DNA of 64,000 nt from Phascolarctobacterium_A succinatutens_B (GTDB lineage Bacteria > Bacillota > Negativicutes > Acidaminococcales > Acidaminococcaceae). The notes below the pieces were generated by a model. It was not told the origin of the DNA, did not search any database, and saw only the letters and a program-made list of their open reading frames with translations. Within the stretch, counting starts at the first letter, position 1. Each line of letters opens with the position of its first letter. The position numbers and the translations under genes were made by a program. This document shows, piece by piece, positions 41,409 through 50,047 of this stretch. The stretch lies in NCBI RefSeq assembly GCF_958453765.1, contig NZ_CAUDZA010000008.1, forward strand, positions 1 to 64,000, written 5' to 3'.

Positions 41409-41454
41409 AAAAGCAGAGAGCTGTGTTTCACGTGAAACACAGCTCTCTGCTTTT
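41409..41454. terminator. 46-bp perfect palindrome, bidirectional terminator containing parS
   Basis: AAAAGCAGAGAGCTG is followed by TGTTTCACGTGAAACA and then the exact complement CAGCTCTCTGCTTTT, symmetrical around 41431/41432. As RNA it is a long stem with A- and U-tracts between convergent genes; as DNA its core is a parS site. Confidence 0.9.
41424..41439. promoter_or_regulatory. parS: parS site 1
   Basis: TGTTTCACGTGAAACA matches the canonical 16-bp ParB loading site at every base. It lies 50 bp from the end of the ParB/Noc-family gene and about 9 kb from oriC. Confidence 0.95.
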
Positions 41455-41489
41455 ATCGTTGCTGCAGGATGCTTCCTGCTTTATTACTT

Positions 41490-42368
41490 TTAGAACAGGG
41501 GCTTGCTATTGCCGCCCTTCGGCTTCTTCTGGTTTTTGATGCGGACACTGACGATAACCTCATCGCCTTCCACCGTCTGCTCCATATTAACCGGAATGCC
41601 GACGTCCTTAATAGCGTTGACAACCTGCTTAATACTGTTCAGGTAAATGCGGACATCGTTGACAATCACCATACGGCGGCGTTTTTCCTGCTGGTTGTCC
41701 TCCAGCAGCTTGTTGATATATTCCTCGGTCTGGCGCACGCTGTAATTCTTGGCAACAACAACCTCCAGCACCTCCAGACGTTTGGCATCATCCTCCAGCT
41801 TCAGCAGTGCGCGCGCATGACGCTCGCTCAGACCGGCATCCACCAGCACCTTGCGTACAGCAGGCGACAGGCGCAGCAAACGCAGCTTGTTGGCGATAGT
41901 AGACTGCTTCTTGCCTACGCGCGCAGCCATAGCCTCCTGCGTCAGATGGAACTGCTCCATCAGCTGTTCGTAGCCTTCAGCCTCCTCCAGAAAATGCAGG
42001 TCCTCACGCTGCAGGTTTTCAATCAGCGCAATTTCCGCAATCTGCTGCGTAGTATAATCGCTGATAATAACCGGTACCTCCGTCAGCTTCGCCATACGGG
42101 AAGCACGCAGACGGCGCTCGCCGGCAATCAGCAGATAACGGCCGTCCTCCGCCGGCGATACCAAAAGAGGCTGCAGCACGCCGTATTGGGCGATGGAAGC
42201 AGACAGCTCCTCTAAGGCTGCTTCGTCAAAGCTTTTGCGCGGCTGATAAGGGTTGGGGAAAATCTGCCCGATGGGAACCTTGACTACCTTCACCTCATTA
42301 ACGGCCTTACGCTCGCCGATAATACCGCAATCTGTATCCAATACCGAAAATCCATCATCTACTAACAT
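41490..42368 (-). CDS. noc: ParB-family nucleoid protein, Noc type
   Basis: 292 residues. N-terminal CTP-binding domain with GERRLRAS and the NPYQPRKSFDEAALEELS box, central helix-turn-helix, C-terminal dimer domain. The recognition region GKKQSTIANKLRLL has Gln and Lys where Spo0J/ParB proteins carry Arg and Thr, which is the Noc pattern as I recall it. Position beside rsmG is the Noc position in Bacillus. No parA follows. It would block septum formation over the nucleoid; plain ParB is the alternative. Confidence 0.83.
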   Translation of the reverse strand: MLVDDGFSVLDTDCGIIGERKAVNEVKVVKVPIGQIFPNPYQPRKSFDEAALEELSASIAQYGVLQPLLVSPAEDGRYLLIAGERRLRASRMAKLTEVPVIISDYTTQQIAEIALIENLQREDLHFLEEAEGYEQLMEQFHLTQEAMAARVGKKQSTIANKLRLLRLSPAVRKVLVDAGLSERHARALLKLEDDAKRLEVLEVVVAKNYSVRQTEEYINKLLEDNQQEKRRRMVIVNDVRIYLNSIKQVVNAIKDVGIPVNMEQTVEGDEVIVSVRIKNQKKPKGGNSKPLF

Positions 42369-42379
42369 ATGCTTTCCCC

Positions 42380-43099
42380 CTATTTAGCGCCTAAGGGCTG
42401 TTTTTCCGGCGTACCTGCCTTACGCGGATATTGCGCCGGTGTGCTTTTGATTTTAGCTATCTTTATTATAGCACGTCCATCATCCAGACCGGGTAATTTT
42501 ACAGGCTCCGCACTGAGAATTTTGCCGCCGAGAATTTTTACCGCAGCCTCGCCCTCGGTAATTTCCTCTGCAAACTTGCTGCCCTTCAGAGCGATAAACT
42601 GACCGCCCTTCTTAGCCAGCGGCAAGCAATATTCGCTCAGCACGCTCAAACGTGCCACAGCGCGCGCCGTTACATAGTCATATTTTTCGCGGTGCTTTTT
42701 ATCACGGCCCGCATCCTCTGCACGCAAGTGCTCGCAGCGGATGCCCTTCAGCCCCAGCTCCTCAATCACCTGCTGCAAAAAGCGCAGGCGCTTGCCCAGG
42801 GAATCAATCAGAGTTACCTTCAGCTCGGGGCAATAGATTTTCAGCGGCACACCGGGAAAGCCGGCGCCCGTGCCCACGTCTGCCAAAGTTTTGCCGCCCA
42901 TCTCCGCCTCGTAGGCCAGCAGGCTGTCTACCATATGCTTTACGGCAACCTCCTCAGGCTCGGTAATAGCGGTAAGGTTCATCACTTTATTGGTTTCCAC
43001 CAGCAGCTCGTAATAACGGCTGAACTGCTCCAGCTGCAGCGGCGTAAAGCTCAAACCGGCCTCCACACCCTTTTCGGCTAAAATTTCTGCAAAGGTCAT
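42380..43099 (-). CDS. rsmG: 16S rRNA (guanine-527-N7) methyltransferase
   Basis: 239 residues. SAM-binding loop VGTGAGFPGVPLKI, then VTLIDSLGKRLRFLQ. Methylates G527 of 16S rRNA; loss usually gives low-level streptomycin resistance. Start overlaps the end of mnmG by 4 bases. Part of the conserved order noc-rsmG-mnmG-mnmE. Confidence 0.97.
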   Translation of the reverse strand: MTFAEILAEKGVEAGLSFTPLQLEQFSRYYELLVETNKVMNLTAITEPEEVAVKHMVDSLLAYEAEMGGKTLADVGTGAGFPGVPLKIYCPELKVTLIDSLGKRLRFLQQVIEELGLKGIRCEHLRAEDAGRDKKHREKYDYVTARAVARLSVLSEYCLPLAKKGGQFIALKGSKFAEEITEGEAAVKILGGKILSAEPVKLPGLDDGRAIIKIAKIKSTPAQYPRKAGTPEKQPLGAK

Positions 43100-44979
43100 T
43101 CTTCCTGCTCCTTTCGGCGCTTCAGCTCCAACGCAATCATCAGCACGCTGATATCAGCCGGTGATACACCGCTGATACGCGATGCCTGACCGATATTCGC
43201 CGGACGTACCTTGTCCAGCTTTTCAGCGGCCTCGCTGGAAAGCTCCTTAATCGCACGATAATCTATATCATCAGGCAGGCGCTTGTTTTCCAGCTTCATA
43301 AAGCGCTCAACCTCCTGACGCTGTTTCGTAATATAGCCCTCATACTTGGCGAAAATCTCGGCCTGCTCCGCCACCTGCGGTGCCAGCTCCGGCAAGTCAA
43401 ATGCCTGCTGCAGCTTGCTGTAGGTAACCTCCTTGCGGCGCAGCAAATCCAAAAGACTGCTGCCGCTGCGCAGCGGCGCCGTCCCCATAGCCTCTAGCTT
43501 GGCATTGTTTTCCGCATTGGGAGAAATATTCTGCTTGCCAAGCTCGCTCACGGTGCGCTCCAGCGCACTGCGCTTTTCGGTGAAAATGCCGTAGCGCTTA
43601 TCATCAACCAGACCGATAGCTCTGCCCTTTTCCGTCAGGCGCAAATCCGCATTATCCTGACGCAGCAGCAAGCGATATTCCGCACGCGAGGTCATCATTC
43701 TGTAAGGCTCGGAGGTACCCTTGGTCACAAGGTCATCAATCAGCACACCGATATAAGCCTCATCACGGCGCAGCACCAGCGGCTCGCGTCCGTTAATCTT
43801 CATCATTGCGTTAATACCTGCCATCAGACCTTGGGCAGCAGCCTCCTCGTAGCCGCTAGTACCGTTGGACTGACCGGCACTGAACAAGCCGCTGATAGCC
43901 TTATGCTCCAGCGACGGACGCAGCTGCAGCGGATCAAGGCAATCGTAATCTATGGCATAGCCCGCACGCATCATCTTGCAGTGCTCCAGTCCGGGAATAG
44001 TCTGCATAAATTGCAGCTGAATGTGCGCCGGCAGTGAAGAGCTCATGCCCTGTACATACATTTCATTGGTACTGCGTCCCTCAGGCTCGATAAACAGCTG
44101 ATGACGCTCCTTATTGGCAAAGCGCACAATCTTAGATTCGATAGACGGGCAGTAGCGCGGGCCGACACCCTCGATCATGCCGTTATACATACCGGATAAA
44201 TGCAGATTATCGCGGATAATTTTATGCGTAGCCTCATTCGTATAAGTCAGATAGCAGGGAACCTGCTCACGTGTTTTGATATCGCTGATAAAGGAAAAGT
44301 TGCGCACCTCCTCATCACCGTACTGCGGCTCCATCTTGCTGTAATCCAAGCTGCGGGCATCAATGCGCGCCGGGGTACCGGTCTTGAAGCGCATCAGCTC
44401 CACGCCGTTCTCCAGCAGCGAAGCAGACAGCTTCTGCGCACTGCGCAGACCGTTAGGACCGCATTCATAATTAACCTGACCGTAAACAATACGGCCGCGC
44501 AGATAAGTACCGGTAGCCAGGATAACGCACTTCGCCTCGAAAATCTCGCCGGTTTCAGCCTCTACGCCAACAACCGCACCGTTTTCCACCAGCAGCTTAT
44601 CAATCATCAGCTGCTTCAGCTCCAGGTTCTCCTGATCCTCAACAATCTTTTTCATCAGCGTGTGATAAAAAGGCTTATCCTCCTGACCGCGCAGAGCATG
44701 TACGGCATAGCCCTTACCGGTATTCAAAAGACGCATCTGGATACATGCCAAATCCGCACTTATACCCATCTGACCGCCCAAAGCATCAAGCTCACGCACA
44801 AGATGGCCTTTTGCTGGACCGCCGATAGACGGATTGCACGGCATCAGCGCCACATTATCCAGCGACAGCGTCGCCAGCAGCGTCTTGCCGCCCAGGCGGG
44901 CAGCAGCCAGCGCCGCCTCCACACCTGCGTGGCCGGCGCCAACGACAATTACATCAAATGTATCTGTAATATAACTCAT
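43096..44979 (-). CDS. mnmG: tRNA uridine-5-carboxymethylaminomethyl modification FAD enzyme
   Basis: 627 residues from the ATG at 44979, which follows AAGAGGT and gives the family N-terminus FDVIVVGAGHAGVEAA (FAD site). A longer open frame to 45090 adds 37 residues of repeat-derived sequence and is rejected. With MnmE it installs cmnm5 at U34 of several tRNAs. C-terminal helical domain (SRISGVSPADISVL) is complete. Confidence 0.97.
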   Translation of the reverse strand: MSYITDTFDVIVVGAGHAGVEAALAAARLGGKTLLATLSLDNVALMPCNPSIGGPAKGHLVRELDALGGQMGISADLACIQMRLLNTGKGYAVHALRGQEDKPFYHTLMKKIVEDQENLELKQLMIDKLLVENGAVVGVEAETGEIFEAKCVILATGTYLRGRIVYGQVNYECGPNGLRSAQKLSASLLENGVELMRFKTGTPARIDARSLDYSKMEPQYGDEEVRNFSFISDIKTREQVPCYLTYTNEATHKIIRDNLHLSGMYNGMIEGVGPRYCPSIESKIVRFANKERHQLFIEPEGRSTNEMYVQGMSSSLPAHIQLQFMQTIPGLEHCKMMRAGYAIDYDCLDPLQLRPSLEHKAISGLFSAGQSNGTSGYEEAAAQGLMAGINAMMKINGREPLVLRRDEAYIGVLIDDLVTKGTSEPYRMMTSRAEYRLLLRQDNADLRLTEKGRAIGLVDDKRYGIFTEKRSALERTVSELGKQNISPNAENNAKLEAMGTAPLRSGSSLLDLLRRKEVTYSKLQQAFDLPELAPQVAEQAEIFAKYEGYITKQRQEVERFMKLENKRLPDDIDYRAIKELSSEAAEKLDKVRPANIGQASRISGVSPADISVLMIALELKRRKEQEE

Positions 44980-45064
44980 CTTAATAGACCTCTTAAAAAT
45001 ATATGTATTAGTGAACGCACAACAAAATTTTTCATTGCAGAGCGATACGTTAATTGCGTCGCCA

Positions 45065-45180
45065 TACGCCCCCCTTCCGCCTCGCTTCACTCGGCACCTT
45101 CGCTATACTAAGACCCATTTTTCATGTAATGAAAAATGCTGGTCGTGTTATACTCGAAGAGTGCAAGGGGCAGGCAAGAG
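45065..45180. repeat. Dispersed repeat with a nested hairpin insert
   Basis: CCCCTTCCGCCTCGCTTCAC ... GGGGCAGGCAAGAG is the same block as at 45437-45495, but with an insert of about 60 bp (45101-45165). The insert contains CATTTTTCAT and ATGAAAAATG arms flanked by GACC and GGTC. Confidence 0.7.
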
Positions 45181-45216
45181 AGTTCATAGAACACAATTAG
45201 CTTAAAGCTCTAACAA

Positions 45217-45431
45217 GCAATTAATATATCGTGTAAGGAATAGCAATTTTAGCAAATGAGTGTCTGGTACCATAGAAGTGTCGCAACTGTTTGAGCGCTA
45301 AGCCAACTACTTTAGCATAAATTCTTTGCATAGCGCAAGTTTTGCGGCACTTCGTCCTGGTTCCACACGAAATTTGCGTTGTGCCCTATGGCACGGGAAA
45401 ATTGCTGCTGACTGGAACGATATTTAATTGC
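45217..45431. repeat. 215-bp palindromic element, copy 2
   Basis: Same length and ends as the copy at 6726-6940 (GCAATTAATATATCGT and its inverse), about 85% identical by eye. Non-coding. Here it lies between mnmG and mnmE among other repeats. Confidence 0.8.
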
Positions 45432-45436
45432 GGCGC

Positions 45437-45500
45437 ACAACCCCCTTCCGCCTCGCTACGCTCGGCACCTTCCCCGAGGGGCAGGCAAGAGGGTTAGCAG
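45437..45500. repeat. Short dispersed repeat block
   Basis: CCCTTCCGCCTCGCTACGC with CGGCACCTTCCCCGAGGGG, an uninterrupted copy of the block seen at 45065. Similar units occur at 23.4 and 25.3-25.9 kb. Confidence 0.65.
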
Positions 45501-45527
45501 AACACAATTAGCTTAAAGCTCTAACAA

Positions 45528-45780
45528 GCAATTAATATATCGCTTACACAACCCTCAGTCATCGCCTACGGCGATGCCAGCTCCCTTGACGCTAAGACTC
45601 AGTTTGTCGCAAGCTATGCGCCGCGAGAAACTGCTAGTCGTGCTAATGTCGCTTTGCGACGCAGGGAGCATATAAAAGTTCATAGTAATAACCAAAGTTA
45701 AAACTTCGCAATAATATTATATCTTCCCTGAAAGGGAAGGTGGCTGCGAGCTTCAGCGAGCAGACGGAAGGGTTGCGTCG
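45528..45780. repeat. Dispersed palindromic element with an 80-bp insert
   Basis: Matches the element at 17055-17241 on both sides, but at the GCTCCCT...AGGGAGC hairpin it carries an extra segment at 45587-45662 with GACT, CAGTTT, AAACTG and AGTC arms. No gene. Confidence 0.75.
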
Positions 45781-45787
45781 CTTCCCC

Positions 45788-47167
45788 CTACTTACCGATA
45801 CAGAACCGCTCAAAAATCTCATTGATAATCTCATCCTGCACCGTATCACCCGTAATCTCCCCTAACAGGTCAATCGCCGAGCGCACATCAATCACAATAC
45901 AATCATACGGCAAATAATCCTGCGCCGCAGCCTCTGCATCCTGCAGACCAGCCAGCGCCTCACGCAGCAAACGCTCCTGACGCGCATTCTGAATATAAGC
46001 ACCATCCTCCAGCGTACCCTTGCTGCCGTAAACATAGCTCTTCAGCCAAGCAGTAAACGCCTCAATACCAACCAGAGTCTTGGCAGAAAGCGTCATCACC
46101 TTATCAGCGCCAAAGCGCTCTCGCAGCTGCGCCAAATCAACCTGCTGCGGCAAATCGCTCTTATTCACAATCACCACACAGGGCTTGCCGGCCGCAGCCT
46201 CTAAAATCGCCTCATCCTCATCCGTCAGACCCTCGCTGCCGTCAATCACACAGATAACCAGCTCCGAATCCGCCAACAGCTGACGGCTCTTCTCCACACC
46301 GATTTTCTCCACAAAATCATCGGTAGCACGAATACCCGCCGTATCAGCCAGCACCAACGGCACACCGTCAAGCAGCAGCTGCTCCTCAATAACGTCACGC
46401 GTCGTACCGGCATACTGCGAAACAATAGCACGCTCCTCCCGCAGCAAAGCGTTCAGCAAGCTCGACTTGCCCACGTTCGGACGGCCAACAATAGCTGTAC
46501 GCAGGCCCTCGCGCAAAATCTTGCCCGTATATGCATGCGCCAGCAAATGCTCAATCCCGCTGCAGACAGTGCTCAAACTCTCCTGCACCCTGCCATAGGT
46601 AACATCCTCGATATCCTCCTCCGGATAATCAATCACAGCCTCCAGATTAACAACAATATCCACAAGCTGCTTACGCAAAGTGCGCAGCTCACCTGCCAGC
46701 TGTCCCTGCTGCTGACGCGCAGCCAGCTTCAGGCTCGCCTCACTGCGCGAACGGATAATATCCATAACCGCCTCAGCCTGCGTCAGATCAATCCTGCCGT
46801 TTAAAAACGCACGCTTCGTAAACTCGCCGGCCTCCGCCGGACGCGCACCGGCTACAAAAGTCAGCTGCAAAATCTTCTTCAGCGGCTGTACACCGCCGTG
46901 GCACTGGATTTCCACCACATCCTCCGCCGTATAGGAACGGGGAGCACGCATATACACCGCCAGCACCTCATCTACAAGGCTGCCGTCCGTATCATAAACA
47001 TGGCCATAAGCAAGCGTATTCACAGGATATGCACCAAGCGCCTTGCCGGAGGCCGCCTTAAACAAGGTCTCACCCACCGCCAACGCCTTTGGTCCGCTAA
47101 TACGCACAATACCTACAGCACCTTCTCCAAGAGCCGTAGTAACAGCACTAATCGTATCCTCAGCCAT
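45788..47167 (-). CDS. mnmE: tRNA modification GTPase
   Basis: 459 residues. N-terminal tetrahydrofolate-binding domain (about 1-120), helical domain, inserted G domain with GRPNVGKSS, DTAGI and NKSD, and the C-terminal CIGK with the catalytic-site cysteine. Works with MnmG on U34 of tRNA. Separated from jag by a terminator, so it probably has its own promoter. Confidence 0.98.
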   Translation of the reverse strand: MAEDTISAVTTALGEGAVGIVRISGPKALAVGETLFKAASGKALGAYPVNTLAYGHVYDTDGSLVDEVLAVYMRAPRSYTAEDVVEIQCHGGVQPLKKILQLTFVAGARPAEAGEFTKRAFLNGRIDLTQAEAVMDIIRSRSEASLKLAARQQQGQLAGELRTLRKQLVDIVVNLEAVIDYPEEDIEDVTYGRVQESLSTVCSGIEHLLAHAYTGKILREGLRTAIVGRPNVGKSSLLNALLREERAIVSQYAGTTRDVIEEQLLLDGVPLVLADTAGIRATDDFVEKIGVEKSRQLLADSELVICVIDGSEGLTDEDEAILEAAAGKPCVVIVNKSDLPQQVDLAQLRERFGADKVMTLSAKTLVGIEAFTAWLKSYVYGSKGTLEDGAYIQNARQERLLREALAGLQDAEAAAQDYLPYDCIVIDVRSAIDLLGEITGDTVQDEIINEIFERFCIGK

Positions 47168-47214
47168 ATGACCCTCCTTCTTTTATCTGTACTGCATAAA
47201 AAAGCTCAGTACGG

Positions 47215-47264
47215 AAAAAAGGCTGCCGCAAATAAGCCTCTGATTAACTTAACGCGACAGCCTT
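47215..47264 (-). terminator. Terminator after jag
   Basis: Minus strand AAGGCTG...CAGCCTT with inner GCG/CGC pairs, followed by TTTTTTCC. Splits mnmE from the rpmH-rnpA-yidD-yidC-jag run. Confidence 0.8.
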
Positions 47265-47274
47265 GCTTTTTATT

Positions 47275-48198
47275 TTATTTTTTCAGCTCAATAACCACAT
47301 GACGATAAGGCTCATCGCCCTCGCTCAGGGTAGTAACACGACGGTCACCCTGTAATGCCATATGGATAATCTTGCGTTCGTGCGGATTCATAGGCTCCAG
47401 GGCTACGCGCTCACCAGTACGTTTAACCTTATCTGCCAGACGTGCTGCCAGACGGTTAAGAGTTTCGATACGGCGGTCGCGGTAATCCTCAACGTCAATG
47501 ATTACACGCACACGCTCGTTGCTATTCTTGTTAGCAACAAGATTGGTCAGGTATTGCAAGCTGTCTAAGGTCTGTCCATGCTTGCCGATTAAAATACCCA
47601 TATCATCACCATGCAGGCGGAAGGTAACGCTGCCGTCATTTTTGTTGATGAATTTTTCCATAGCAACCTCAATATGCATAGCATTAAAGATTTTCTGCAA
47701 AAATTCCTTAGCAGCAGCAACTGCCTCATCACTTACATTGTATTTACGCGGTTCGCGGTTCTGACGTTCGCGACGCTCGCTCTTTAAAGCATTCAGCGCT
47801 GCGATAGCATCATCAACTGCATCATCCTTAGCATCTGCAGCCTTCTTCTTGAAATCCTCGGCAGCTACAGCTGCATCGGCCTTCACAGCATCAGCCTTTT
47901 TGGCCAAAGCACCGGCAGCTACGGTTGCAGCCACCTTTACTGCAGCTACAGCGTCGGCAGCAGCCTCGCTGACGGTTTTTTCAGCAGCGGGTGCAGCTTC
48001 GGCAGTTTTTTCTGCCTCTGCTTCTGCAGGTTTAACGCTTACGCGTACACGGGCATCCTTACGGCCAAAGCCTAAAAAGCCCTTTTTTGCTTCCTCTAAT
48101 ACTTCAACAACAGCCTGGTCGGCAGTAACATTCAGTTCTGCCAAAGCTGCTGCAACAGCTTCGTCCACGCTCTTACCGGTCTTCTCAACAAAAGCCAT
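47275..48198 (-). CDS. jag: RNA-binding protein Jag/KhpB
   Basis: 307 residues. Jag-N domain (1-50, VEKTGKSVDEAVAAAL), an Ala/Lys/Asp-rich helical linker (about 60-150), a KH domain (about 165-235, ILIGKHGQTLDSLQYL) and an R3H domain with NPHERKIIHMAL. Implicated in cell elongation and RNA binding. The linker is longer and more Ala-rich than in Bacillus. The ATG at 48198 follows AGGAG by 9 bp; a TTG three codons upstream is less likely. Follows yidC by 28 bp. Confidence 0.94.
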   Translation of the reverse strand: MAFVEKTGKSVDEAVAAALAELNVTADQAVVEVLEEAKKGFLGFGRKDARVRVSVKPAEAEAEKTAEAAPAAEKTVSEAAADAVAAVKVAATVAAGALAKKADAVKADAAVAAEDFKKKAADAKDDAVDDAIAALNALKSERRERQNREPRKYNVSDEAVAAAKEFLQKIFNAMHIEVAMEKFINKNDGSVTFRLHGDDMGILIGKHGQTLDSLQYLTNLVANKNSNERVRVIIDVEDYRDRRIETLNRLAARLADKVKRTGERVALEPMNPHERKIIHMALQGDRRVTTLSEGDEPYRHVVIELKK

Positions 48199-48226
48199 CT
48201 TTACCAACTCCTATACGCTTACACGC

Positions 48227-48871
48227 TTATTTAGCAGCAGCTCTGTTCATAATAGACTGCTGTGCAATCTGCATAATATTCATAACAACCCAGTACAGTA
48301 CCAGACCTGCCGGGAAGGTCAAGCTGATATAACCGATGAACAGAGGCATGAAGTACATCATCATCTTGTTCTGTGCACCGCCGCCGTTTGCCGGCATAGT
48401 CTGCTTGGTCTGAATAAAAGTAGTTAATGCGGAAAGCACCGGCAGAACATAGGTCGGGTCTGCCTTGGAAATATCAGCCAGCCACAAAAAGCTGGTAACG
48501 ATTTCCGGATGTGCTGCATAGTTGTAGTCACGGATACCGTAGAAAATACCAATCATAATCGGCATCTGGATGAGCAGCGGCAGACAGCCTGCCAGCGGAT
48601 TAACGCCTTCGCTCTTATATAAATTAGCCAGCTCCATATTCAGGCGCTGTTTATCATCCTTATATTTTTCCTGTAAAGCCTTCATTTTCGGCTGAATTTC
48701 CATCATAGCCTTAGTTGACTGAATCTGCTTTTGAGTCAGCGGATACATAATCAGCTTAATAATAATGGTCATTAACACAATAGCCAGGCCAAGGTTCGGT
48801 ATACCGACGCTCTCAGTAAAATTGTAGAGCACAGTTAACACCTGTTGTACGATATTAGCGAGAAAATCCAA
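48227..48871 (-). CDS. yidC: Membrane protein insertase YidC
   Basis: 214 residues with about five transmembrane segments. The short form lacks the large periplasmic domain of proteobacterial YidC. Diagnostic stretches are LVLMTIIIKLIMYPLTQ-type first helix, NPLAGCLPLLIQMPI and PAGLVLYWVVMNIMQIAQQ. Inserts proteins into the inner membrane with or without SecYEG. No lipobox is present at the N-terminus. Confidence 0.95.
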   Translation of the reverse strand: MDFLANIVQQVLTVLYNFTESVGIPNLGLAIVLMTIIIKLIMYPLTQKQIQSTKAMMEIQPKMKALQEKYKDDKQRLNMELANLYKSEGVNPLAGCLPLLIQMPIMIGIFYGIRDYNYAAHPEIVTSFLWLADISKADPTYVLPVLSALTTFIQTKQTMPANGGGAQNKMMMYFMPLFIGYISLTFPAGLVLYWVVMNIMQIAQQSIMNRAAAK

Positions 48872-48916
48872 GATATCACTCCTTAAAAAACAAAGTGTTA
48901 TAGCTTAATAGTATGC

Positions 48917-49126
48917 TTATGGCACAGGGTCATAACCGCCCGGATGAAAAGGATGACATTTTGCGATACGCTTAATCGCCAGCCACGTTCCCTTCACAGG
49001 ACCCTTCTTCTGAATCGCTTCAATAGCATACGCTGAACATGTAGGATAAAACCTGCAGGTCGGCGGTTTCAGCGGTGATATAAAAATCTGGTAGAATCTT
49101 ATACACAAAATCAGTAACCTGCTCAT
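48917..49126 (-). CDS. yidD: Membrane protein insertion efficiency factor
   Basis: 69 residues. The pattern FYQIFISPLKPPTCRFYPTCS with AIEAIQKKG and CHPFHPGGYDPVP is diagnostic. A small amphipathic inner-membrane-associated protein that aids YidC. Located between rnpA and yidC as usual. Confidence 0.96.
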   Translation of the reverse strand: MSRLLILCIRFYQIFISPLKPPTCRFYPTCSAYAIEAIQKKGPVKGTWLAIKRIAKCHPFHPGGYDPVP

Positions 49127-49141
49127 AGCCTTCTATCCTTA

Positions 49142-49498
49142 TTACTGCAGCAGAGCTGCTCTTTTTGCCAGTCTTAAAAATACACGCTCAAAAGTCTTGT
49201 AATCAGCCTTTGTCAGCTTCTTTCGAGCTACCCAGACTATATGGTAACCCTTTTTGAGTTCTGCCTTATGCATGCGGAATACTTCACGCATCAGACGCTT
49301 GACACGGTTGCGCACCACAGCACAGCCCAATTTCTTGCCTACCGCCAGACCGATTTTTATATCTTCGCCCTGATCCGGGAGAATATAAAAAACCGACATA
49401 GCATCGACAACAGTGCGTCCCTTTACATAGACAATCTGAAAGCTTTTCTTCGATTTAAGTCGATTTAATTTTTTTAAAGTAAACTTTTTCTTTTGCAT
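49142..49498 (-). CDS. rnpA: Ribonuclease P protein component
   Basis: 118 residues from the ATG at 49498, which has AGGTG upstream and gives the family N-terminus (FTLKKLNRLKSKKSFQ). A longer frame to 49519 adds seven residues. The RNR-type motif VRNRVKRLMREVFR binds RNase P RNA. Removes tRNA 5' leaders. Downstream of rpmH with an intervening hairpin. Confidence 0.95.
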   Translation of the reverse strand: MQKKKFTLKKLNRLKSKKSFQIVYVKGRTVVDAMSVFYILPDQGEDIKIGLAVGKKLGCAVVRNRVKRLMREVFRMHKAELKKGYHIVWVARKKLTKADYKTFERVFLRLAKRAALLQ

Positions 49499-49525
49499 CA
49501 AATGCACACCTGCCCGCATGGAAAA

Positions 49526-49549
49526 AATAGGCCACTTGCGCGGCCTATT
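49526..49549 (-). terminator. Attenuator-like hairpin between rpmH and rnpA
   Basis: AATAGGCC pairs with GGCCTATT, followed by TTTT on the minus strand. It would lower rnpA expression relative to rpmH. Confidence 0.75.
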
Positions 49550-49557
49550 TTATAATG

Positions 49558-49692
49558 TTATGCAGACAATTTCTTTCTGCCTCTAGCACGTCTTCTTTTG
49601 AGAACTTGACGACCGCCCAAAGTTTTCATTCTTTCTCTGAAACCATGAGTTCTTTTTCTTCTGAGATTGTTAGGTTGAAAAGTACGCTTCAT
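49558..49692 (-). CDS. rpmH: 50S ribosomal protein L34
   Basis: 44 residues, translated directly from the minus strand: MKRTFQPNNLRRKRTHGF, then RMKTLGGRQVLKRRRARGRK and LSA. Complete, very basic. Starts the run toward yidC and is divergent from dnaA, the classic origin arrangement. Confidence 0.98.
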   Translation of the reverse strand: MKRTFQPNNLRRKRTHGFRERMKTLGGRQVLKRRRARGRKKLSA

Positions 49693-49833
49693 TCAGTATT
49701 CCCTCCTTATCCACCGCAAAATTTTATCAATTTCTAATTTATGTGAATATTGATAGCTGTTATTTGCTCTACCAACGCAGTAACAATGCGCCTTCATCAG
49801 CACGTACTGCACCACGCAAGGTATTACTAACTT

Positions 49834-49862
49834 ATTATATGGGAAAATAAAAACTTCGTCAA
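49834..49862 (-). promoter_or_regulatory. rpmH promoter
   Basis: Minus strand TTGACG, 17 bp, TATAAT, giving a leader of about 135 bases. Confidence 0.85.
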
Positions 49863-49909
49863 GTAAAAACAGCCATTTTTCTGCCATCTCAGAAATTTTT
49901 CTTGAAAAT

Positions 49910-49938
49910 TTGCGAAGTTATCCACAGTCTGATAAAAT
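49910..49938 (+). promoter_or_regulatory. dnaA promoter with DnaA box in the spacer
   Basis: TTGCGA, 17 bp, TAAAAT. The spacer contains the perfect DnaA box TTATCCACA at 49918-49926, so DnaA would repress its own gene. Confidence 0.75.
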
Positions 49939-50047
49939 ATATGTGTATATCTAGCTTCACTTAAACCGGCGCTTACACCGCCCTTCCGCGGGCAATGCAG
50001 GCTGTCGTTTTTATTTTTCTAAAATCAGCGAGAAAGGATGTATCTAT

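Noticed and set aside
44980..45090. N-terminal extension of mnmG
   Set aside because: The extra 37 residues are encoded by repeat-like DNA. The ATG at 44979 has a Shine-Dalgarno and gives the normal FAD-binding N-terminus.
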